Both the position numbers and the translations under genes were made by a program. A DNA stretch of 64,000 nt from an uncultured Clostridia bacterium (GTDB lineage Bacteria; Bacillota; Clostridia; Christensenellales; UBA1242). Location: positions 1-64,000 of the forward strand of contig CALVMV010000005.1 in assembly GCA_944349375.1 (NCBI GenBank), in the 5' to 3' direction. Below are positions 15,376 to 22,468 of this stretch, piece by piece. The notes beneath the pieces were generated by a model, which worked only from the letters and a program-made list of their open reading frames with translations, was not told the origin of the DNA and did no database searches. Position 1 is the stretch's first letter. The number at the start of each line of letters is the position of its first letter.

Positions 15376-15582
15376 GTGGAATACTTGTCAAATTTTAGTA
15401 AAAATTTAAAAATCTTAATGAGAGAAAGAAATTTGAAACAAGTTCAAATTGCTGAAGCTTTGGGTTGCAATAAAGGCACAGTTTCTAAGTGGCTAAACGG
15501 AAAAATTGAACCAGGGCTTATTTATATTGCCAAGCTTCTCAACATTTTAGACTGCACTTTTGAAGAACTAATTTCTGATTAG
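15376..15582 (+). CDS. Small XRE-family (Cro/CI) DNA-binding regulator
   Basis: A 68-residue protein made almost entirely of one HTH_3 domain: KNLKILMRERNLKQVQIAEALGC, then NKGTVSKWLNGKIEPGLIYIAKLLNIL. The GTG at 15376 is taken as start because AAAGGGG lies 6 bases before it; the TTG further up has no ribosome site. It stands alone between the broken MazF-like gene and ung, with no effector domain. Its target is not evident. It may belong to the same accessory patch as the upstream broken gene. Confidence 0.8.
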   Translation: MEYLSNFSKNLKILMRERNLKQVQIAEALGCNKGTVSKWLNGKIEPGLIYIAKLLNILDCTFEELISD

Positions 15583-15583
15583 T

Positions 15584-15611
15584 TTGATGTTTTAAATTTT
15601 TATGTTATAAT
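15584..15611 (+). promoter_or_regulatory. ung promoter, predicted leaderless
   Basis: TTGATG (15584-15589), 16-base spacer, TATAAT (15606-15611), then six bases to the ung ATG at 15618. No ribosome-binding site is present. Confidence 0.75.
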
Positions 15612-15617
15612 ATTTCT

Positions 15618-16277
15618 ATGATAAAAATCGTTAATAGTTGGTATTCAATCCTAAAAGATGAATTTGCAAAAGATTACTTTTTGTCTTTGCAAAAATTTTT
15701 AAATTCTGAATATTTAAATTATACAATCTTTCCAAAAGAAGAAAATATTTTCAAAGCATTAAATCTTGTCCCTATTGATAGAGTTAAAGTTGTAATTATC
15801 GGTCAAGACCCTTATCACGAGCCTGGGCAAGCTCAAGGTATGTCATTTTCTGTTCCAGAAAATTTTCCATTTCCACCATCACTTATCAATATATTTAAAG
15901 AAATAGAAACTGACTTAAATATTAAATGTAAAAATTCAGGAGATTTGACAAGATGGGCAAAGCAGGGAGTTTTGCTGTTAAATACTGTTTTAACTGTTAG
16001 AAAAGGTTTTGCAAATTCACATAAAGATAAAGGTTGGGAAAAGCTAACTTCAAAAATTATTGAAATTTTAGGAAAGAAAAAAGAGCCAATTGTTTTTATG
16101 CTATGGGGGAGTTATGCTCAAAGTTTTGCACCTTTGATAGAAAAACAACATTTAATTTTAAAAGCCCCTCATCCTAGTCCTCTTTCAGCTTATAGAGGGT
16201 TCTTTGGTTGCAAACATTTTTCAAAATGTAATGAATTTCTAGCTAAAAACAATAAAGAGCCTATTGATTGGAGCTGA
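15618..16277 (+). CDS. ung: Uracil-DNA glycosylase
   Basis: A 219-residue family 1 uracil-DNA glycosylase that removes uracil from DNA to start base-excision repair. It shows the water-activating loop GQDPYH (62-67) and the Leu-intercalation loop HPSPLSAYRGF (from 185). The length is the normal bacterial size. The -10 box ends six bases before the ATG, so this mRNA should be leaderless. It is a single-gene unit followed by the T-box promoter. Confidence 0.97.
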   Translation: MIKIVNSWYSILKDEFAKDYFLSLQKFLNSEYLNYTIFPKEENIFKALNLVPIDRVKVVIIGQDPYHEPGQAQGMSFSVPENFPFPPSLINIFKEIETDLNIKCKNSGDLTRWAKQGVLLLNTVLTVRKGFANSHKDKGWEKLTSKIIEILGKKKEPIVFMLWGSYAQSFAPLIEKQHLILKAPHPSPLSAYRGFFGCKHFSKCNEFLAKNNKEPIDWS

Positions 16278-16302
16278 TATTATTTAAACAAGTTTAAAAT
16301 GC

Positions 16303-16331
16303 TTGACTTTTATTTTTTTATAAATTATAAT
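16303..16331 (+). promoter_or_regulatory. Promoter of the tyrS T-box transcript
   Basis: TTGACT (16303-16308), 17-base spacer, TATAAT (16326-16331). Transcription should start near 16338, just ahead of the T-box leader. Confidence 0.85.
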
Positions 16332-16337
16332 TTGCAT

Positions 16338-16573
16338 AAATCAAAATGGTGGAGTAGACAAAGTAGTTTAAAATTGGGCATTCAGAGAAAGAGTGGTTGG
16401 TGAAAACTCTTGGCAAATTTTAAATGAATTACAACTATTTCAAGTTTTGCGTGAGCCAACGAATTGGCATAATAAGGAGTTTTAACAGATCTTAAAATCT
16501 TTGTTAACTTAAATTTAGGTGGTACCACGAACGCACGCTTCGTCCTAATAATTAGGTTTCGGCGTGCTTTTTT
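16338..16573 (+). promoter_or_regulatory. T-box riboswitch controlling tyrS
   Basis: A tRNA-sensing leader. The AGAGAAAGAGTGGTTGGTG segment (near 16385) is the usual distal Stem I element. The T-box itself, GGTGGTACCACG, is at about 16519-16530, and it is followed by a terminator (GCACGC...GCGTGC then Ts, 16532-16573). After Stem I the sequence AATGAATTACAAC places TAC at 16430-16432 as a likely specifier codon, which fits tRNA-Tyr and the downstream gene. Uncharged tRNA-Tyr should favour the antiterminator and expression of tyrS and the genes behind it. Confidence 0.92.
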
Positions 16574-16586
16574 ATTGGAGGAATAA

Positions 16587-17828
16587 ATGATTGATAAAAA
16601 TTTATATAAAGTTTTAAAGGAAAGAGGCTTGTTATACCAAAGCACAGATGAAGCTAAATTAAAAGATATTCTTGAAAGTGGAACTCCTATAACACTTTAT
16701 GAGGGAACTGATCCTACTATGGATAGTATCCATATTGGACATTGTGTGCCTTTTTGTATTTTAAGAAGATTTCAAAAAGCAGGGCATAAAGTTTTGTTGT
16801 TGATGGGAGGAGCGACTGCTGCTGTAGGCGATCCAACAGGGAAAAGCGAAATGCGAAAAATACTAAGCAAAGAGCAGTTAAATAATAATGTTGAAAAAAT
16901 AAAAAAATCGCTTTCTATATTCTTAGATTTTGAAGGTGAAAATAAAGCTGAAATTGTAAATAACGCAGATTGGTTTGAAAAATTGTCTTATGTAGATTTT
17001 ATGAGAGAAATAGGTGTCCATTTTAATGTAAATAAAATGCTCTCAAGTGAAATTTATGATAATCGTATCAAAGAAGGAGGCTTGACATTTTTTGAAATGG
17101 GGTATATGCCAATGCAGGCATATGATTTTGTTCATTTAAATTCAAAATATAACTGTGTGCTTGAATGGGGCGGAGCTGACCAGTGGGGAAACATTGTAGC
17201 AGGAACTGAACTCGGCAGGAAACTCAGCCTAATTGATAACAAAAATAGAAACATGATAGGCGCTACAAATCCATTATTATTAACACCTGAAGGCAAAAAA
17301 ATGGGGAAGACAGAAAAGGGAGCAATTTGGATAGATAAAGATAAAATTTCGGCATATGACTTTTATCAAGGAATTTATCAAACACCAGATGCTTGCATTG
17401 AAATGATGTTTGCACTTTTTACTGATGAGTCAATGGAAAAAATAAGAACTCTTGTTAAAGAAGATATAGTAAAAGCAAAAAGGGAATTATCATTTGAGAT
17501 AACAAAATTTGTTAGAGGCGAAGCTGATGCTATTGAAGCTCAAAAGATGAGTGATAATTTATTTGTTCAAGGTGGAGATAATGCGCCTGAATTTGTTATT
17601 AATAAAAATGAAGTCGATAATGGTATTGGAATTTGTGATCTTTTAGTTATGACAAAACTTTGTTCTTCTAAAAGCGAAGCTCGTAGAATGATTGAAGGTG
17701 GTGGAATATCTATGAAAGGTCAAAAAGTTAATGATTTTTCTTTAAATGTAAAAATAGAAGATTTTGATAATAATTCATTGCTACTTAAAAAAGGTAAGAA
17801 AAACTTTATTAAGGTTGTTATCAAATGA
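16587..17828 (+). CDS. tyrS: Tyrosyl-tRNA synthetase
   Basis: A 413-residue class I synthetase charging tRNA-Tyr. It has the HIGH motif as HIGH in DSIHIGHC (about 47-54), the KMSKS loop as KMGKT (about 236), and the tyrosine pocket EMGYMPMQAYDFVHL. The C-terminal S4-like domain starts near 350 (SKSEARRMIEGGGISMKG). The ATG has GGAGG 6 bases upstream, directly after the T-box terminator, so it is under T-box control. It overlaps the next gene by 4 bases (ATGA). Confidence 0.97.
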   Translation: MIDKNLYKVLKERGLLYQSTDEAKLKDILESGTPITLYEGTDPTMDSIHIGHCVPFCILRRFQKAGHKVLLLMGGATAAVGDPTGKSEMRKILSKEQLNNNVEKIKKSLSIFLDFEGENKAEIVNNADWFEKLSYVDFMREIGVHFNVNKMLSSEIYDNRIKEGGLTFFEMGYMPMQAYDFVHLNSKYNCVLEWGGADQWGNIVAGTELGRKLSLIDNKNRNMIGATNPLLLTPEGKKMGKTEKGAIWIDKDKISAYDFYQGIYQTPDACIEMMFALFTDESMEKIRTLVKEDIVKAKRELSFEITKFVRGEADAIEAQKMSDNLFVQGGDNAPEFVINKNEVDNGIGICDLLVMTKLCSSKSEARRMIEGGGISMKGQKVNDFSLNVKIEDFDNNSLLLKKGKKNFIKVVIK

Positions 17829-18181
17829 TTAATTTTGATAAAGAAAATTGCCTTATTGAGAAAAAATCCAAATTTTTTGGCTATCTATTATACTGTAATG
17901 ATGAAAAACAAATTAAAAATGCTTTAGATTATTTGAAAGTTGAACATAAAAAAGCGACACACATTTGCTATGCTTATAGGTTGTCAAGCCCATTTGCAGA
18001 AAAAGCTGTTGATGACGGCGAGCCTTCAGGAACAGCAGGAAGACCTATTTTGAATGTATTGCAAAAGAAAAATTTAAACAATGTTGCAGTTTTTATTGTA
18101 AGATATTTTGGTGGAATAAAGTTAGGTGCTGGTGGGCTTGTAAGAGTTTATAGTAAAACAACGGGAGATCTTTTAAAGTGA
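17825..18181 (+). CDS. YigZ/IMPACT family protein, N-terminal domain only
   Basis: A 118-residue protein equal to the UPF0029 N-terminal domain of YigZ/IMPACT: EKKSKFFGYLLY, HICYAYRL, DDGEPSGTAGRPIL and FGGIKLGAGGLVRVYS. Full-length relatives are about 200 residues with a second ferredoxin-like domain (DUF1949), which is absent here. The frame ends cleanly and recX overlaps it by 4 bases, so this is a short form rather than an obvious frameshift. In other bacteria the family is linked to translation control, but the precise role is not settled. It is co-transcribed with tyrS. Confidence 0.85.
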   Translation: MINFDKENCLIEKKSKFFGYLLYCNDEKQIKNALDYLKVEHKKATHICYAYRLSSPFAEKAVDDGEPSGTAGRPILNVLQKKNLNNVAVFIVRYFGGIKLGAGGLVRVYSKTTGDLLK

Positions 18182-18792
18182 TTATTACTGAGATAAGAAA
18201 AATAGGCAAGGGACAAAGGTATTATCTTTTTGTAGATAATGACCTTTTTGGCGTGTTTGAAGCTGAAATATTAGCAAGACATTGTTTAAAAACAGGACAA
18301 GAATTTGATAAATCTTTTTTTGATAACTTAACTATTGAAAATGGAGATTATGCCTGTTTTAATCGTGGGCTAGTAGTTTTAAGCAAAAGTATGAAAAGTG
18401 AAAAAATGCTTAAGGATTACTTAAAAGAAAAAAAATATCCGATTCAGTGTATTGACAAAGCAGTTTTAAAACTAAAGGAATATGATTATATAAATGATGA
18501 ATTGTTTTGTCAAAATTATATATCATGTTATTGTAATCAAAAAAGTAAGAGAAAATTAAAATATGACCTTCTTAGCAAAGGAATAGATGAAAATATTATA
18601 GAAAAAAATTTGGAAAATATTAACGATGAAGATGAATTTTCAAAGGCATATAATATTGCAGTTAAATATCTAAAAAATAAAACTTATGATTTAAAGACAA
18701 AGCAGAAGACTTTTAATTATTTAATTGGGAAAGGTTTTGATTTTAGTGTAATTCAAAATGTTTGGGAGGAAATTTCAAATGATAGGAATTGA
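18178..18792 (+). CDS. recX: Regulatory protein RecX
   Basis: A 204-residue protein of the RecX family, which binds RecA filaments and modulates recombination. It shows the helical three-repeat pattern: KSEKMLKDYLKEKKYP, VLKLKEYDYINDELFCQNYI, then SKRKLKYDLLSKGIDENII, ending in a third repeat. A GTG start at 18178 overlaps the previous stop (AAAGTGA). It overlaps acpS by 14 bases. recA is not in the window. Confidence 0.85.
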   Translation: MIITEIRKIGKGQRYYLFVDNDLFGVFEAEILARHCLKTGQEFDKSFFDNLTIENGDYACFNRGLVVLSKSMKSEKMLKDYLKEKKYPIQCIDKAVLKLKEYDYINDELFCQNYISCYCNQKSKRKLKYDLLSKGIDENIIEKNLENINDEDEFSKAYNIAVKYLKNKTYDLKTKQKTFNYLIGKGFDFSVIQNVWEEISNDRN

Positions 18793-19135
18793 TATTGCAA
18801 AAGTAGATAGATTTGATGAGCCTTTGTTAAATAAAATAGCTTTACCCAATGAAATAAAATACATAAATAAAACATCTTCTCAAAAATTAGTTAAACAAAA
18901 AATCGCGAGTCTGTTTAGTATAAAAGAAGCTGTTATGAAGGCTTTAGGACTTGGAAAAGAAAGTGAGGTTTCTTTTAAAGATATAGAACTTTTGCATGAT
19001 GAAAGTGGCAAACCCTATGTAAATTTATATGGGAAAGCATTAGAGCAAAAAGAGAAATTATATAGAAATAAAAGTATTGAAATTTCAATATCGCATGAAA
19101 GCGATGTAGTAGTTGCGGTGGCAATAATTATTTAA
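18779..19135 (+). CDS. acpS: Holo-[acyl-carrier-protein] synthase
   Basis: A 118-residue phosphopantetheinyl transferase that moves 4'-phosphopantetheine from CoA onto apo-ACP for fatty acid synthesis. It carries the two metal-binding motifs: MIGIDIAKVDRF at the N-terminus (Asp5) and FSIKEAVMKALGLG (about 44-57). The ATG at 18779 has GGAGG 9 bases upstream and gives the standard MIGID start. It is the last gene of the tyrS operon, before the terminator at 19138-19166. Confidence 0.94.
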   Translation: MIGIDIAKVDRFDEPLLNKIALPNEIKYINKTSSQKLVKQKIASLFSIKEAVMKALGLGKESEVSFKDIELLHDESGKPYVNLYGKALEQKEKLYRNKSIEISISHESDVVVAVAIII

Positions 19136-19137
19136 AA

Positions 19138-19166
19138 AGAGCATGTATAAAAGCATGCTTTTTTTG
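19138..19166 (+). terminator. Terminator of the tyrS-acpS operon
   Basis: AGCATG and CATGCT pair around an A/T loop, followed by seven T. Confidence 0.85.
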
Positions 19167-19209
19167 TATTCTAAAATTATGTTTAACAAGTTTATATAAG
19201 GAGAATAAT

Positions 19210-19443
19210 ATGTTTAGCAAAAAATCATATATTAATGAGTTAAAAAATTATGCTAAAAAGGTCGAAAAGGATAATAAGGACTTAATTTTTGGCAGTGAAT
19301 ATGCAAATTTAATACAAAATCAACATACAATGCTTTTAGAAGGTCGTTTATCTAATTTTAATTTTAAAAATTTGATTGATGAGGACTTTGAAAAAGTCGA
19401 ATTGTATGATTATTGGAAAGGAGAAAATGGTCGAACAAGTTAA
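19210..19443 (+). CDS. Putative antitoxin of the mazF module
   Basis: A 77-residue protein of no recognised family. It is mostly helical and ends in an acidic/aromatic tail ([16 protein letters not shown]), the type of tail antitoxins use to wrap MazF. It has no visible ribbon-helix-helix or SpoVT-like DNA-binding start. It overlaps mazF by 17 bases and carries its ribosome site, so translation should be coupled. AAGGAG lies 6 bases before its ATG. The antitoxin role is inferred only from position, size and charge. Confidence 0.65.
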   Translation: MFSKKSYINELKNYAKKVEKDNKDLIFGSEYANLIQNQHTMLLEGRLSNFNFKNLIDEDFEKVELYDYWKGENGRTS

Positions 19444-19774
19444 ACGAGGTGAAATATATTATGCAGACTTGAGCCCTGTTGTAGGTAGTGAACAGGGTGG
19501 TGTTCGCCCTGTGCTAATAATACAAAATGATGTAGGAAATAAATATTCGCCGACTGTTATTGTTTCAGCAATAACAAGTCAATTGAGTAAAGCAAAACTT
19601 CCAACCCATATAGATTTATCAGCAGAAAAATATAATCTCCCAAAAAACTCTGTCGCATTGCTAGAACAAATAAGAACGCTTGATAAACGCCGTTTAAAAG
19701 AAAAAGTTACATCTCTTTCACCAGAAAAGATGCGAGAAGTGAATAAAGCCATTCTGATCTCTCTAGGATTTTAA
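19427..19774 (+). CDS. mazF: MazF/EndoA-type mRNA interferase toxin
   Basis: A 115-residue endoribonuclease of the PemK/MazF family, which cuts mRNA at short sequence motifs. It matches the EndoA (YdcE) subgroup: [40 protein letters not shown] with the conserved Ser/Thr, and [13 protein letters not shown]. The start at 19427 has AAAGGAG inside the upstream gene. In many Bacillota endoA also follows acpS, as here. The usual MazE-like antitoxin is replaced by an unfamiliar protein. Confidence 0.93.
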   Translation: MVEQVKRGEIYYADLSPVVGSEQGGVRPVLIIQNDVGNKYSPTVIVSAITSQLSKAKLPTHIDLSAEKYNLPKNSVALLEQIRTLDKRRLKEKVTSLSPEKMREVNKAILISLGF

Positions 19775-19992
19775 AGATTTAATAATCTATCTAAAATTAA
19801 CATTGATAAATCATCAATGTTGTCGCTACTGTAAATTTTATTTAACGATTTAATATTAGATAAATTGTTGTACAAGAATTTATTTCGTATTGTTTTTAAA
19901 GCAACAAAATGCATATAAAATATATCGTCAACTTTGTTTAAATCTAAAATTTTTAAAACTTCATTTTTTATTTTTTTCATTAAAATTTCCAT
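19771..19992 (-). CDS. Small helical protein driven by a divergent, operator-covered promoter
   Basis: A 73-residue protein of unknown family, Leu/Ile/Asp/Asn-rich and predicted helical, without membrane segments. It could start at 19992 (AGAGAG 9 bases before) or 19980. A strong minus-strand promoter (TTTACA 20058-20063, 17 bases, TATAAT 20035-20040) points at it, and two inverted repeats overlap that promoter. It is divergent from a small XRE repressor and overlaps the mazF stop by 4 bases tail to tail. The arrangement suggests an XRE-repressed effector. Its activity is unknown. Confidence 0.6.
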   Translation of the reverse strand: MEILMKKIKNEVLKILDLNKVDDIFYMHFVALKTIRNKFLYNNLSNIKSLNKIYSSDNIDDLSMLILDRLLNL

Positions 19993-20009
19993 AAATAAAA
20001 CTCTCTTTG

Positions 20010-20063
20010 CTGATTATTAATCAGTTTAAATAAAATTATACTGATTTTGTGTCAGAATGTAAA
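20010..20063. promoter_or_regulatory. Divergent overlapping promoters with twin 15-bp operators
   Basis: Two related 15-bp inverted repeats, CTGAT-TATTA-ATCAG (20010-20024) and CTGAT-TTTGT-GTCAG (20041-20055), lie 31 bases apart. The minus promoter is TTTACA (20058-20063), 17 bases, TATAAT (20035-20040). The second repeat fills its spacer. The plus -10 TATACT (20037-20042) overlaps the minus -10. The first repeat lies near the plus -35 and just past the minus start point. The small XRE protein at 20083 is the obvious candidate repressor of both. Confidence 0.7.
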
Positions 20064-20082
20064 GTAAATAATGAGGAATAAT

Positions 20083-20286
20083 ATGGAAAATTTTGGAGAA
20101 AGAATTAAAAATCTGCGTGAAGAAAGAAATTTGACACAGTCGGTACTCGCAAAAGAGTTAAATGTTGATAAATCAACTATTGCTAAATATGAAACAAACT
20201 CTATTTCGCCAAGTTGTCAAATGTTAATTATTTTGGCTAAATATTTTTCAGTTTCGACAGATTATTTATTGGGTTTAGAAGATTAA
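20083..20286 (+). CDS. Small XRE-family repressor
   Basis: A 67-residue Cro/CI-like regulator consisting of one HTH_3 domain: FGERIKNLREERNLTQSVLAKELNV, DKSTIAKYETNSISPSCQMLIILAKYF, SVSTDYLLGLED. The ATG at 20083 is taken because GAGG (20073-20076) precedes it by 6 bases. It lies downstream of two matching inverted repeats and overlapping divergent promoters. By analogy with this family it should repress itself and the minus-strand gene at 19771-19992. No inducer-binding or peptidase domain is present. Confidence 0.88.
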   Translation: MENFGERIKNLREERNLTQSVLAKELNVDKSTIAKYETNSISPSCQMLIILAKYFSVSTDYLLGLED

Positions 20287-20287
20287 A

Positions 20288-20314
20288 AAAAACATGCCAC
20301 TAGCATGTTTTTTT
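20288..20314 (+). terminator. Terminator after the XRE repressor
   Basis: AAACATGC and GCATGTTT pair around CACTA, followed by T. Confidence 0.85.
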
Positions 20315-20351
20315 ATATTATAAATTAAGTGTTTTATAGAATTTTAAAATA

Positions 20352-20984
20352 TCATGTTAAATCTAAATCTAATTCGTCACACTTTTCTTCCATTATTTTG
20401 TTATGTTCACTTACAGTTAATTTTTGCCCGAAATCAAGACCTCTATAATATGGTATATAAATATTATTACCAGCAATATTATATGGTAAAATAATTTTTG
20501 TTTGATCGTAATTGTCAATAATTTTACAACTTGAAGGATCGACTAATATCCATTTGTTATTAAAGAAACATTCGCAAAATGCATGTCCGTAATGTACAAA
20601 ATAATCTGATTTATTCTTGTATCTCTTTAACCATTCTAATTGAGCAGTGTGAAGAATTGTGGTAGGGATATCTAATGACCTAGCAAATGTGGCAAATAAA
20701 AGAGCATAATCTGTGCAACCACTTCCTTTTTTACTATCCCATATTTCTTCTGCAGTGCGACTAAATTTTTTGTTTTGAATTTCATATTCATTTGAATATG
20801 CTACTTCATGTTTTATCCATAAACTTAAACTTTCTAAAAAATAAGTGCTATTAATATCCTTTTGTTTATGATTTAGGTCGATTAGCACTTTTTCATATAC
20901 AAAATCTTTTTCTAAAAAAGGTTGTGTAAGTGGGCCACTATTTTTGTAATAAATTACATCGCTTGTGGAGTTTAACAATTTCAT
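20352..20984 (-). CDS. Transglutaminase-like cysteine protein
   Basis: A 210-residue protein with a transglutaminase-like (papain-fold) core and no signal peptide. The triad can be seen: Cys in KGSGCTDYALLFATFARSL, His in HYGHAFCECFF and Asp in WILVDPSS. Most bacterial members act as peptidases or amidases rather than crosslinkers. The start has GAGGG 6 bases upstream. It is transcribed away from tRNA-Trp and is a single gene. The substrate is unknown, and a cytoplasmic location is suggested by the lack of an export signal. Confidence 0.82.
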   Translation of the reverse strand: MKLLNSTSDVIYYKNSGPLTQPFLEKDFVYEKVLIDLNHKQKDINSTYFLESLSLWIKHEVAYSNEYEIQNKKFSRTAEEIWDSKKGSGCTDYALLFATFARSLDIPTTILHTAQLEWLKRYKNKSDYFVHYGHAFCECFFNNKWILVDPSSCKIIDNYDQTKIILPYNIAGNNIYIPYYRGLDFGQKLTVSEHNKIMEEKCDELDLDLT

Positions 20985-21046
20985 TTTACCCTCGCAATTA
21001 ATAGATAGCTTTTATTATTTTAATGATTAACTAAGTTATAATATAT

Positions 21047-21120
21047 TGGCAGGGGTGGAAGGAATCGAACCCTCCTCAGGAGTTTTGGAGACTCTTATTC
21101 TACCGATGAACTACACCCCT
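21047..21120 (-). tRNA. tRNA-Trp (anticodon CCA)
   Basis: The minus strand folds with acceptor AGGGGTG/CACCCCT, D-arm GTTC..GAAT region, anticodon loop CTCCAAA in stem AGAGT/ACTC(T), T-arm GAGGG-TTCGATT-CCTTC, discriminator G and encoded CCA. The anticodon CCA reads UGG only, in line with TGA being used as stop in this genome. Confidence 0.94.
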
Positions 21121-21227
21121 AAAATTAATACTTTCTTATTTTAACTTTTTTTTGTATTATTGTCAATAATTTATGGCATTTTGTTTGAGATTTTATGAAA
21201 TCTTGTTATAATCTTTGTGAGGTTTTT

Positions 21228-21851
21228 ATGAAAATTGCTATTGATATTGACGGGACTTTAAATGATAATATCCCTTACATAAATAAAAAGGTAAAAATAT
21301 TTGCTAAAAGAGAAGGATTAAAACTTGTTTACAATTCAAAAGCTTATGATTTTTGTGAAAAATTTGGATATTCGCAAGAAAATGACAATAAATTTTGGCA
21401 AGAAGAAATTTGGAATTATGCTAGTGAAATAGATGAAAAAAAAGGTGCGAGCAAAATTGTTAAAAAACTAAAAGAAGATGGGAATGAAATTATTATCTTA
21501 ACAGCTAGATATATGGCAAATAGGGATAATGCTGATGGGCAGAGAATGCGAAAAGCTATTGGAAAATGGTTAAAAGATAAAAATATTGTTTATGATGAAA
21601 TTTTTTATGTTGGAGAAAACAACAGCAAATTACAAACTTTTTTAAAGCAAAAATGTGATATTTTGATTGATGATAAAGTTCAACATTTGCAAGAAATTTC
21701 ACAAACTAATTTCGCAATTTGTATGCTTGAAGATTATAACAAAGATGCAGATTACAATAGTAATGTATTCAAATGCAAAAACTGGAAGCAAGTTTATAAG
21801 GTTATCAAAAAAATAAAAAAGGAGAATTATGAAAGTATATCAAATTGTTAG
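21228..21851 (+). CDS. HAD-fold 5'(3')-deoxyribonucleotidase-like protein
   Basis: A 207-residue HAD-superfamily hydrolase resembling the NT5C (cytosolic 5' nucleotidase, type C) group. Motif I is IDIDGTLND at the N-terminus (nucleophile and acid Asp at about 5 and 7), motif II is IILTARY and the acidic motif is CDILIDDK near the end. It probably removes phosphate from nucleotides. The ATG at 21228 has GTGAGG 6 bases upstream. It overlaps the next gene by 23 bases. A promoter TTGAGA (21185-21190)-16-TATAAT (21207-21212) precedes it. Confidence 0.82.
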   Translation: MKIAIDIDGTLNDNIPYINKKVKIFAKREGLKLVYNSKAYDFCEKFGYSQENDNKFWQEEIWNYASEIDEKKGASKIVKKLKEDGNEIIILTARYMANRDNADGQRMRKAIGKWLKDKNIVYDEIFYVGENNSKLQTFLKQKCDILIDDKVQHLQEISQTNFAICMLEDYNKDADYNSNVFKCKNWKQVYKVIKKIKKENYESISNC

Positions 21852-22440
21852 TAATTTTCTTGATTCTAATACATTTGTAATAGAGAAGGGGAAAGTTTGC
21901 TTTATTGTTGATTGTGGTGCCGATTTAGAAGATGTTGCTAAGGTTGTAAAGGGGAAAAAAGTTGGTGCAATATTTTTGACTCATGGGCATTATGACCATT
22001 CTATTTTTGCGTTACAGTATGCAGATTATTTTAAATGCAAAATATTTGCTAATAAAAATATAATAGAAACATTGTCTGATACGGCAAAAAACTATGGAGA
22101 AAACTTTAAAATTGCAGATTTTAATAATTTTGTCTTTCTTGAAAATGATGGGCAGTTAAGTTTAAATGGTGAAAAAATAGAATATTTTTATTGTCCTGGG
22201 CATAGTAAATGTTCGAATTGTTATTTAATCGATAAAAGTTTGTTCTCTGGAGATGTTTTATTTTATCAGGGCATAGGCAGAACCGATCTCTATGGTGGAG
22301 ATAAAAAAGAAATGTTGCAATCTCTTAAAAAAATCAAAAATATAGATTTCGAAAATGTTTATAGCGGTCATGACAGAAGTAGTGAAAAATTCGAACAAAA
22401 CAAAAATATTTCGGTTTTTGAAAGATTTTTATCAAGATAA
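21829..22440 (+). CDS. MBL-fold hydrolase (glyoxalase II-like)
   Basis: A 203-residue metallo-beta-lactamase-fold protein. The metal site is seen as THGHYDHS (about 51-58), the His in CPGHSKCSNCY and the Asp in LFSGDVLF, ending with a further His in YSGHDRSS. The form matches bacterial hydroxyacylglutathione-hydrolase-like proteins of about 200 residues. The true substrate is often unknown in organisms without glutathione. AAGGAG precedes the ATG, which lies inside the end of the nucleotidase gene. Confidence 0.88.
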   Translation: MKVYQIVSNFLDSNTFVIEKGKVCFIVDCGADLEDVAKVVKGKKVGAIFLTHGHYDHSIFALQYADYFKCKIFANKNIIETLSDTAKNYGENFKIADFNNFVFLENDGQLSLNGEKIEYFYCPGHSKCSNCYLIDKSLFSGDVLFYQGIGRTDLYGGDKKEMLQSLKKIKNIDFENVYSGHDRSSEKFEQNKNISVFERFLSR

Positions 22441-22468
22441 AAAACTTGTGTTAAGCACAAGTTTTTTA
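22440..22468. terminator. Bidirectional terminator between MBL gene and dnaI
   Basis: AAAACTTGTG and CACAAGTTTT pair around TTAAG, with A and T tracts at the ends, so it can end both converging transcripts. Confidence 0.88.

Noticed and set aside
15181..16290. Phage remnant from the small XRE gene at 15376
   Set aside because: No phage structural, lysis or integrase gene is present and ung next to it is a core gene.
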